NCBI GenBank assembly: GCA_905197955.1
Contig: CAJKAR010000013.1
Coordinates: 1-64,000, forward strand
Origin: an uncultured Lentisphaeria bacterium
GTDB taxonomy: Bacteria > Verrucomicrobiota > Lentisphaeria > Victivallales > UBA1829
Direction of reading: 5' to 3'
DNA length: 64,000 nucleotides
Shown here piece by piece: positions 9,338 to 16,485 of this stretch (position 1 is its first letter; every line of letters begins with the position of its first letter). A model generated the notes under the pieces. That model did not search any database and was not told the DNA's origin. It saw only the letters and a list, made by a program, of their open reading frames with translations. The position numbers and the translations under genes were made by a program.

Positions 9338-10182
9338 TCAATCTGGTTGTTCCGGCCTTGTTCCGCTCAAATAGACCGTCGGATAATTTTCTGCATCAAG
9401 CCGGTTGCCCAATCCCGGAGCAATCGCGATATAGGACTTTCTGAGTTCCCCGTCATTATCATTGACCAGTAAATTAAAGCGGAAGCTATCCGTTTTCCGT
9501 GGATTCAGACCGATTGCCGAGAAGGGAATGTCCACTTCATACACCGTCTGTTTGGTCCTTTCGTTCCGCGCTTCGGAGATAGAGTTTCCGGGCTGTCTGT
9601 TTCGCCTGAAAGCATTCTGGTGACGACCAGATGAAAAACGTGGATTTTTCAGTGTTTTCATGAAACAATCCGATTTTCCACGGAGTTTTCTGCGGATTCA
9701 AAGCAATCGCAAATTGCACGCTGTCGCTTTTCCAGGAGACTTCCTTAAAATCTTTCACCACATGATGATCGTCTGTGGCATCAATGCGCAATTTCAAATT
9801 GCTGGAATCATGGGCAAGTCGGATCTCTGCACTGAGAGCTTTGGGACCGGACCAAAACAAATGGGCATTCTGTAGGTCATGGGCGACCAGAGAGCCCACC
9901 TGCTCTGCCTGTCGGAGATGAAGCTGGGCCGTTTCAGGGAACAGTCCCCAGGGAATTTGAATTTTGCATTGAAGAGGAAATCGCAATTCCCGTCCGGAAA
10001 TATTCAGAACAACGGACTCCCGGACCGCAGATCTGGAAAAGGTTGAACCCGGACGCTAAATTTTTTCTTTTCCCCGGGAAAAAGATCAATGTCAGATGTC
10101 CATAAGTGTACGGAAAGGGATTTCGGCAGTTCTGCAGAAAAGCTCCAATGCAACGCTTGCCCGGAGAAATTATGAAAGGTGG
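9338..10182 (-). pseudogene. Decayed 3' end of a large CAZyme-like gene with a CBM9-like domain
   Basis: Minus-strand frames can be stitched across at least two frameshifts (near 10040 and near 9590). The first part, LHWSFSAELPKSLSVHLW with FPGEKKKFSVRV, looks like an Ig-like spacer domain. The second part, with LKLRIDATDDHHV, SDSVQFAI, VYEVDIPFSAIGL and FRFNLLVNDNDGE, is a CBM9-like domain very like the C-terminal region of the 1168-residue enzyme at 16486-19992. The stop is at 9338. The fragment ends abruptly upstream at the repeat that begins at 10183, so the catalytic part has been lost. It appears to be a relic of a paralogue of the 16486 gene. Confidence 0.65.
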
Positions 10183-10284
10183 TACTGCAAGGGTATTTTG
10201 GATACTTTTTGTTGAAAAGTCCAAAATACTCTTTTATTTTTTTCTACCAAATTTCGTTCTGCTTCACTCGGAGTCAATATTCCT
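10183..10284 (+). repeat. Copy A of a 102-bp hairpin-bearing direct repeat
   Basis: This stretch matches 14023-14124 with about 13 mismatches over 102 bases by eye, in the same orientation and 3840 bases apart. It contains a perfect 10-base inverted repeat, GTATTTTGGA at 10193-10202 and TCCAAAATAC at 10220-10229, followed by a T-rich run. It marks the exact edge of the decayed CBM9-like pseudogene. It could be a small mobile element, a terminator-like leader or the edge of an inserted segment. Confidence 0.75.
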
Positions 10285-10560
10285 TCTCATCTGATGCGAG
10301 CGCGTAAGAAGGACCTTCTGGATCGCCTTATCTTAAAAGCCGATTCGGAGTTGCTCAATTTCATCATCCAAATATTCTTGATTTGTAATCATATTTCTTC
10401 ATGCTATTTTATTCTCATCGACAGAACAAGATTTATTATTGCATCATATTGACTGTCAATTTATTAACATGGAGAAAAGAGTCTCCTGTTTTTTTTACTG
10501 AAAAACAGAACCATTTATTCTCGCTCATGACATTCAACCCGGAAGTTCTAAAAGGTGCTA

Positions 10561-12588
10561 ATGGTTATGAAAAATTTACAAATAATAGTTTTATCAATAT
10601 TTTTTCTCTTCAATCTCTGGGCTACAGAAGAAATCCCATTTGAAGAAAGAATTTTAATTTTAGATTATCCGTCGATGGTAGAGCTTCAATTACCGAAAGG
10701 GTTGGTCTTAAAGCGCGATAAAAATGTTTGGTCCGGCGAATTTGAAAATACCTCATTTTTATTTTTTATTGAGGCATCAAATGGCATTGCTGCTCCAAGT
10801 TTTGAACAGTTAATCCCTAAAGAATTTAAAATTAAAGAGCACGATCTTGATTTTTATAATATAAAGCCTGTACAAAACAATCAATGGAAAGGGTTTCAGG
10901 CTCAGGCAAGACAGAATAAGCAGGGAGAGTTCGGGCTTGCTCTTGCAGTGGAGAATGAAGGTCTAAAAATTTTTATTCTGGTATCCTCCCGTACAGCAAC
11001 CCCAAACACTGTTTTTGATCGTATTTTTAAATCTCTTTTTTTCTTTCACGTCAGCAATAAAATCAATTTTTATGCAGGAGGAAACGAATGGGAGCTGACA
11101 TTGCCATACCCCATGCCGTACAGATTCCCTTATTACTACATAAAAGGAAGAGTATTCGTTAAACTTCTACCGGCGATGAACGAAGAGTTATTGTTTGTTT
11201 TTTATCCGGAAGGGAGTTCCGAGGCCGCGAAATGGCGTTACACTGACAGTCAAAAATATTATCAAAAGCATTCACCTTTAGAATCCATTGGCATTCGGGA
11301 TGAGAAGCTGGGACTATGGACAGCTTCAATATACAAGAGTATGGAGAAAATACCTGTTTTATTTATTTTTGGTCAATATGATAAATATGTAGCGTTCCTT
11401 GATTTTGCTCCAAAAAATCTTACGCAGTACGACATTCAAATGTGTAAATCCATCATGGAATCCTTAAAACTGCGCAACCAGATGAAAGAGAAAACTGCAT
11501 TGGATCGTATGAATGACAAATATGGTACTGGAATAACATCCGGCGGCGTAAATCGGCCGGAGCTCCCTTGTATGAATGATAAATATGATACTAGAATAAT
11601 ATCTTCAGAGCAAGATGGAGTAAAATTTTCTCTATGTCTCCCGAAAAATATGATTTTCAAAAAAGATGGTTACCACACTTTTATGGGGACAGATCCGAAA
11701 GATGAAGTAGGCATCGTACTATCTCTAGGATATGGGAAATCATCTATTCCAAGTGGCGGTTATCAATTAGGATATACAAAATTTTTTTTAAAAGATTATC
11801 ATCATAAGATACTCTATCGGGACAAATTCCATTATAACAACTGGTATGGAGAAAAGATATTAAGCATCAACAAGGATAACGTGGATATTACAATGTTATT
11901 TATCTATAACAAGAGTTATTTTCTTTTTTTGTCTGCGATATCAAATGATCGTAAAATGAATAAAAAAATATTAGACAATATTTTGCGTTCAATAAAAATA
12001 ATTAGTCCGGAAATAGTAAATGCAGGGGGAAATAATATTATTAAATTTTACACAAGCAATGGTATATGGAAAACAAGTATACCATCTGATGCAGATTTTA
12101 TTATACACAAAAACAATTTGATCGTTGATTTACCAAATGGGAATAGTATTACTGTCACATTTAAAAAAGAACTTACAGAGATGCTCGCTCTACAAAGGTA
12201 TCATTCGATAACGCAAAAACTCCCTGAATATCTTTCTCCGACGGGAGCTTTTTACTCTCCGCGAGCTGGATGGGAAAAAGAACTTACAGAAATGTTCGCT
12301 TTACAAGGGCATCATTCGATAACGCAAAAACGCTCTAAACACCTTTCTCCGATGGGATTTTTCTATTCTCCGCGAACTGCATGGAAAATTAGTTCATACG
12401 AAGGGAAAAATCATCGGGAGGAGTATGAGTTATTTTCAGCAGCTTGCCATGATAAGTATGTTATTTTCTTATCTTATTCTTCGAACGCTTATATATCGCC
12501 CTATGAAAAAGAATTATGCAGCTCAATTTTACTGACACTCCTCTTAAGCGAGCCCATAGTCCCCCTATCAGAAGATAAGGAAACATGA
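10561..12588 (+). CDS. AT-rich secreted protein with internal duplications, unknown function
   Basis: The protein has about 675 residues. I chose the ATG at 10561, with AAGG about 5 bases upstream; the ATG at 10567 is also possible. The N-terminus is a clear Sec signal (KNLQIIVLSIFFLFNLWA). The body is rich in Lys, Asn, Tyr and Phe and I do not recognise a family. Two related blocks can be seen, each ending in a KSLFFF / RSIKII-like element, suggesting an ancient domain duplication. Recent tandem copies lie at 11509-11634 (MNDKY repeat, 21 codons) and 12164-12385 (37 codons). Base composition is much more AT-rich than in all neighbours, and the gene lies between the two 102-bp repeats and beside an IS630 element. 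Acquisition by transfer is likely. Confidence 0.7.
   Translation: MVMKNLQIIVLSIFFLFNLWATEEIPFEERILILDYPSMVELQLPKGLVLKRDKNVWSGEFENTSFLFFIEASNGIAAPSFEQLIPKEFKIKEHDLDFYNIKPVQNNQWKGFQAQARQNKQGEFGLALAVENEGLKIFILVSSRTATPNTVFDRIFKSLFFFHVSNKINFYAGGNEWELTLPYPMPYRFPYYYIKGRVFVKLLPAMNEELLFVFYPEGSSEAAKWRYTDSQKYYQKHSPLESIGIRDEKLGLWTASIYKSMEKIPVLFIFGQYDKYVAFLDFAPKNLTQYDIQMCKSIMESLKLRNQMKEKTALDRMNDKYGTGITSGGVNRPELPCMNDKYDTRIISSEQDGVKFSLCLPKNMIFKKDGYHTFMGTDPKDEVGIVLSLGYGKSSIPSGGYQLGYTKFFLKDYHHKILYRDKFHYNNWYGEKILSINKDNVDITMLFIYNKSYFLFLSAISNDRKMNKKILDNILRSIKIISPEIVNAGGNNIIKFYTSNGIWKTSIPSDADFIIHKNNLIVDLPNGNSITVTFKKELTEMLALQRYHSITQKLPEYLSPTGAFYSPRAGWEKELTEMFALQGHHSITQKRSKHLSPMGFFYSPRTAWKISSYEGKNHREEYELFSAACHDKYVIFLSYSSNAYISPYEKELCSSILLTLLLSEPIVPLSEDKET
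11509..11634 (+). repeat. Imperfect 63-bp in-frame tandem repeat
   Basis: Two units start at 11509 and 11572. Each begins ATGAATGA(C/T)AAATATG and encodes MNDKY(G/D)T(G/R)I. The period is 21 codons. The second unit diverges after about 12 codons. It lies in the linker between the two halves of the secreted protein. Confidence 0.55.
12164..12385 (+). repeat. 111-bp in-frame tandem duplication
   Basis: Two adjacent units (12164-12274 and 12275-12385) of 37 codons encode KELTEM(L/F)ALQ ... HHSITQK ... LSP(T/M)G ... FYSPR. They are similar at the DNA level, so the duplication is fairly recent. The reading frame is kept, which suggests the gene was still under selection, or had been until recently, when it duplicated. 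Confidence 0.75.
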
Positions 12589-12599
12589 TGATAAGCGTA

Positions 12600-13763
12600 A
12601 CGTCATAAATAATTGAATAATAAATTCTGCCAGATACCAATGCCGATTTTAGGATTGACTGCCAGTTTTCCAAATGTCCATGCCCCGATCACTTTTCGGA
12701 TTCGGGAAATGATTTCTTCACAACCTCCTCTGATAGCTTTGGGCAAAGAGCAGACACGTGGCTTGAGCCATCTCCAAACTTGTTCTGTGGGATTATACTC
12801 AGGCGAATAGGCCGGAAGCGTAAAAAATCTTCAGGTTGGGATTTCGTTTTATAAACTCCTTGATATAACGACAGATATGTATGGATGCATTATCCAGAAC
12901 AAGGATCGTTTTTGAGTTTGAGCAATGTCCGATCAACTGATGCAGAAAGGCTTTGAAGGCCTGACTGTTACTTTTTTCTGCACTCTTCCAATAAAAAGAT
13001 TTTGTCTGCGGTCTGTATGCGCCAAAAATTGTGATGGACTTCCTGTTGCGACTTGTCTCGAGGGAAAAAATCTTCGCCTCTGCGATACCAGCCACGAACA
13101 ACATATGGCTCTGTTGAAAAGTGTGATTCATCGACAAAAAATACATCCACATCCGAATCCTTTTTCAATTTCAGGATTTCGGCGGCTATTTCCTGAACCC
13201 GAGCAAGTTTTTCTTCTTTTGAAGGTGCTGTTGCCGGGACTCCCTTCCAAGGGCGCTTGTAGGAATAACCGCAATCTTTCAGCAATCTCTCAAGAGTGGA
13301 TATTCCCACCGTTTTTTCTGTATCTTTTTCAGCTGCTCTTTCAACAGAGGCATTGTCCAGCAATCCTCATACCAGCCATATGTACACGGTGATCTGGACA
13401 GATACTCCTCAACTTTAGGACGGAGAACTGTGTTTCGACCACTCGGGCGTCCAGGGGAATAACTGCGCTCAAGACCGTGGATGCCATCCTTGCGATATCG
13501 CTCTATCCATGTACGGATCGTTAAAATACGCCGGTTCAGTGCGTTGGCGATCCAGGTAATCTTTTGACCGTTTGCACAGTGGAGTATTGCAAGGCTCCGC
13601 TCACGCATAAGACCAGAGCCATTATTCTGCAAATTCAATAATTCCCGTCTTGCGGATTCCGACAGCTCAAGCTTGACTATTTTCATACTGCTCCTTTGAT
13701 TGCTTTTGTTTCACCAAAGGATAATATACATCATTTTATCTATTTATCAAATATATATGACGA
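12600..13763 (-). mobile_element. IS630-family insertion sequence flanked by TA
   Basis: The element is 1164 bp with imperfect inverted repeats. CGTCATAAATAATTGA at 12601 matches the right end read inward from 13762, CGTCATATATATTTGA; the paired 22-base ends agree at 18 positions. TA dinucleotides flank both sides (12598-12599 and 13764-13765), the target duplication expected for the IS630/Tc1 group. The transposase on the minus strand fills the element and its stop codon lies inside the left inverted repeat. It landed 10 bases past the end of the AT-rich gene. Confidence 0.8.
12603..13686 (-). pseudogene. IS630-family transposase with three frameshifts
   Basis: The protein can be rebuilt across three frames. 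The N-terminal helix-turn-helix (LNRRILTIRTWIERYRKDG) is in one frame, the middle with DVFFVDESHFSTEPYVVRGW (first Asp and Glu) in the next, the LVLDNASIH block (second Asp) back in the first, and TLPAYSPEYNPTEQVWRWLK (final acidic residue) in the third. Each shift coincides with a run of six A or T: 13312-13317, near 13064-13069, and 12822-12827. The total would be about 360 codons, normal for the family. Sequencing error is possible, but longer homopolymers in nearby intact genes read through correctly, so true decay is more likely. Confidence 0.85.
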
Positions 13764-13774
13764 TAAACTTAAAG

Positions 13775-13826
13775 CGTAAAAGATAAGACTTCTTCTGATA
13801 AAATAAGAAAAAGATGCTATATTTAA
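13775..13826 (+). repeat. Solo end of an IS481-type element
   Basis: Fifty-two bases match the right terminal region of the IS481 element at 848-2025 (complement of 1974-2025) with 6 mismatches, including the block GTAAAAGATAAGACTTC and GATGCTATATTTAA. No transposase follows. It is the scar of another IS481 copy, mostly deleted, and it directly abuts the IS630 element. Confidence 0.75.
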
Positions 13827-14022
13827 CGATAACGTCCGGAAAATGGCGTACATTTTGATCTAGGTACATGGAATCAGGAAAGAAGCTCTACATGGATTTT
13901 AAAGGAGCTGGCGGAGAATTTTTCGAGAAGATGAATTTGCTACCCATTTGAGACTTAAAAAATTCGCCGTTTTGAGGTGGAGAGAAAAGTTAGTTCAAAG
14001 TCCCCTTACCACCACCATTTGA
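13827..14022. other. Non-coding relic zone
   Basis: No gene is supported here. At 13962-13984 a sequence TTCGCCG-TTTTGAGGTGGAGAGAA nearly repeats the first 24 bases of the window (TTCGCCA-GTTTGAGGTGGAGAGAA). This may be the end of a further, unidentified mobile element. Confidence 0.4.
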
Positions 14023-14124
14023 TACTGTAAGGGTATTTTGGAGATTTTTTGTTGAAAAGTCCAAAATACTCTTTTATTTTTATCTGCAAAATTCTGTTCT
14101 GCTTCTCTCGAAGTCGCCATTCCT
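14023..14124 (+). repeat. Copy B of the 102-bp hairpin-bearing direct repeat
   Basis: This is the partner of 10183-10284, with the same 10-base inverted repeat (14033-14042 and 14060-14069) kept perfectly although the loop has changed. Conservation of the stem against loop drift suggests the hairpin mattered. After both copies, similar AraC-like debris follows (ATTCAAATATTTTTGATTTGTAATC in copy B; near-identical at 10360-10390). Confidence 0.75.
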
Positions 14125-14217
14125 AACTTTTACTATGGGTGTGCATGGCTGGAGAATCGTGATACAGCGTTATCTGAAAAGAGCCTTCCGAATTGCTTTT
14201 TTTTAAAAGGCTACCCA

Positions 14218-14503
14218 GAAACATCCGCTCAAATCCATCATTCAAATATTTTTGATTTGTAATCAGATTCAGGAAAAAACAGGCTTCTGTTTCAGCAAAC
14301 TTCTGATTCGGACATGTCTTATTCAATCGGAAAGACTTCTCCGCGAAGTGGATCTTCCGGTATCCGTAGTTTCCCGGAAAACAGTTTTGGAAATCCATCC
14401 CACTTTTTTCCGAGCGTTCCGGAAACATTTTCACATGCCTCCTGCCAACTACTGGAGAATAAAAGAGTCTGGAAAAGAAAATGAAAGTGATCAGAAATTC
14501 TAA
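14218..14503 (+). pseudogene. Relic of an AraC-family DNA-binding domain
   Basis: The open stretch reads TGFCFSKLLIRTCLIQSERL followed by LREVDLPVSVVSRKTVLEIH and FFRAFRKHFHMPPANYWR. This is the second helix-turn-helix of an AraC regulator in order (F-S-x-L-L, LL-x-x-x-D-L-P-V, F-x-R-A-F-R-K-x-F-x-x-P-P). The first helix-turn-helix can only be seen as NPSFKYF in another frame before an in-frame stop, with a shift at a run of six A near 14273. No sensor domain remains. It probably regulated a lost operon upstream of the LacI module. Confidence 0.65.
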
Positions 14504-14656
14504 AACGAACTTCTGAAAAGTCTTTCAGGTTACATTGCTCCTGGGCTTCTTTTGGGGCAGATACGTAATTTTCGTTGTTTTATTTATACATGGGAACTCC
14601 CCCCTTTCTTGTCACATTTACGCCAATTTTTCCTGAAAAAAGCAGATTGAAACAGA

Positions 14657-14684
14657 TTGACTTTTCAGACGGATATCGTAAAAT
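14657..14684 (+). promoter_or_regulatory. Promoter of the LacI-prepilin-GH operon
   Basis: TTGACT at 14657-14662 and TAAAAT at 14679-14684 are 16 bases apart. The regulator gene starts 40 bases downstream. No clear LacI-type palindrome is visible beside it. Confidence 0.5.
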
Positions 14685-14723
14685 TATAAAAAGAAGAAGC
14701 AGTGGAAGGACCGGAGCAGGACT

Positions 14724-15695
14724 ATGAGAAAGATTCTGTTAAAGGAGATCGCGGAAAAAGCGGAAGTTTCCGTTCGGACCGTTCTGCGCGTCCTGAACGG
14801 AGAAGAACATGTTAGAACATCTACAAGACGACACGTCTCTGCGGTCCTCTCCCGGTATGGTTATCTGCTTCGTCAAGGGTCCCGACGGGAAAAGCTGCTG
14901 GTCTACGGGCGGAAGAACAATCCCATGATAGAACTTCTCCTGAAAGGGCTTTTTCAGGAAGAGTATGAAGTCCGGTGCCTTTCCTATTCCGATTCCCCCA
15001 AAGTTCAGCGGGAGGCTTTTGAAAATGCGGATATCGCCGTACTCTTTTCGAATCCGATGGAATCCGATATGGAGCGCATCCGGGAGTGGAACCCCGATGT
15101 GTTCCGGATCGTCTGCAGCTATGGATACGTGCATGACGCGGAACTGCTGATTACTCCCAACAACCAGGGAATCGGTTCTTTTGCCGCGGATTATCTTTGC
15201 GGGGAGATGGGATACCGAACCGTTTTTGCGATTCTGCCGGAAACGGGCATTGATTTTGCAGAGCGGATCAAGGCATTTGCAGGTCAGGTGCTGATTCAGT
15301 ATCCTTCGGTGGAACTGAAGGTGTTCCCATCGCTTCTATCTGAAGAAACGTTCGACACCTTTTTCCGGGAGTTCCCGTTCCGCGGTGCCGGAGTGTTCAT
15401 TCCAGGCTGCGTGCTGACTAGAAATTTTGTCCTGGCGGCGGAAAGACATGATGTCCGGATCCCGGATGACATCGGATTGATCTCCTGCGACAATCCCGAA
15501 CACTATATGACTGGAGAACGGAGAACTGGATGGAAATTCCCAAGCTTTATTGAATTTCATGAAGAACAGGTCGTTGAATGGGTTCTATATTATTTGAAAT
15601 ATCGTCCAAGGACCATTCTGACTCCTGCTGTGACTTATCTTCCATTTACCCTGGTGGAAAACAATTCAACAATCAAACATTGGAAAGGACTCTGA
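14724..15695 (+). CDS. LacI-family transcriptional regulator
   Basis: The protein has 323 residues. The N-terminal helix-turn-helix reads LKEIAEKAEVSVRTVLRVLN with the hinge VRTSTRRHVSAVL, the classical LacI start. The periplasmic-binding-protein-like sensor domain occupies about residues 60-320 (ITPNNQGIGSFAADYL and IPDDIGLISCDN are typical). It is transcribed in the same direction as the prepilin, GH and GH42 genes, with only two bases before the prepilin start, so it is co-transcribed and probably autoregulated. The effector is presumably the glycan product released by the operon's enzymes. Confidence 0.88.
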   Translation: MRKILLKEIAEKAEVSVRTVLRVLNGEEHVRTSTRRHVSAVLSRYGYLLRQGSRREKLLVYGRKNNPMIELLLKGLFQEEYEVRCLSYSDSPKVQREAFENADIAVLFSNPMESDMERIREWNPDVFRIVCSYGYVHDAELLITPNNQGIGSFAADYLCGEMGYRTVFAILPETGIDFAERIKAFAGQVLIQYPSVELKVFPSLLSEETFDTFFREFPFRGAGVFIPGCVLTRNFVLAAERHDVRIPDDIGLISCDNPEHYMTGERRTGWKFPSFIEFHEEQVVEWVLYYLKYRPRTILTPAVTYLPFTLVENNSTIKHWKGL

Positions 15696-15697
15696 GT

Positions 15698-16462
15698 ATG
15701 TGCGGAAATGACGGCATTCCCATCTGCAGGAAATTTACTTTGCTGGAACTTTTGATTGTGATTGCAATAATTGCGATTCTTGCATCGATGCTTCTTCCGG
15801 CCTTGAACCGGGCGAGAACAAGCGCACAGACAGCCGCATGCACCGGACAGGTAAAACAACTGGTAACAGCGAATGCCATGTACATGGGGGATTTCGATGA
15901 CTGGATCTATCCTTTTTACACGGACTTTTACGGGCAGACCTGGGTACGTGCGCTGGAGCCGTATCTGTTCTCCGGGAAACTGGAGGAGGATCGTTTCCGG
16001 TTTTCCTCGGAGAGAACAGCGAAACTGTTTCTTTGTCCGGGAGATGTTCACACGTTCCGGGGACGCAAGGATAATGTCGCCTGTTCCGAAGAGAGTTGCG
16101 GAGGTCTTCTGCCAAACCGCCAGTCTTATGGAATCAACTATTTTTTCCAGAAAGGGGTCTCGCCGGACAGAATCGGCAAACGGGTGAATGAACTGATGGT
16201 GAAGGATTCCCATGAGAATTTCACGATCCGGGCGGGAGGTTTTGCCGTTTATCTTACGGAAGTCAAGTGGAACACGTCGAACCACTACCATGCGACGGGA
16301 ATGGAACGGATGGATCTTCTCCGTCATGACGGGCGGAACAATATCGCTTTTCTGGACTGCAGTGTCCGCGCTTATGTTACAAGCGGCTGGCTTGCGGTTT
16401 CCGGCGCGCCCGGAACCTATTTCGACCAGAGAAGTTTTTATTCAAACTTTTTAAAACGATAA
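15698..16462 (+). CDS. Prepilin-like (type II pseudopilin class) protein
   Basis: The protein has 254 residues from the ATG at 15698, with AAAGGA upstream. A leader of 12 residues precedes FTLLELLIVIAIIAILASML (Phe13, Glu17 at mature position 5). A spine NRARTSAQTAACTGQVKQL and a globular domain follow, ending in NIAFLDCSVRAY, where relatives have a DGH motif. Lys stands at -1 instead of Gly. It sits between the LacI gene and the secreted 1168-residue enzyme (24 bases downstream), the same position as the prepilin at 6286. The regular pairing suggests a specific role with the secreted enzyme or its substrate. Confidence 0.85.
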   Translation: MCGNDGIPICRKFTLLELLIVIAIIAILASMLLPALNRARTSAQTAACTGQVKQLVTANAMYMGDFDDWIYPFYTDFYGQTWVRALEPYLFSGKLEEDRFRFSSERTAKLFLCPGDVHTFRGRKDNVACSEESCGGLLPNRQSYGINYFFQKGVSPDRIGKRVNELMVKDSHENFTIRAGGFAVYLTEVKWNTSNHYHATGMERMDLLRHDGRNNIAFLDCSVRAYVTSGWLAVSGAPGTYFDQRSFYSNFLKR

Positions 16463-16485
16463 ATACACGAAAGGAAATATATCGC

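Noticed and set aside
13312..13317. Programmed -1 frameshift site in the IS630 transposase
   Set aside because: The A-run is in the wrong register for a standard slippery heptamer, and two more shifts of the opposite sign follow, so decay is the simpler explanation.
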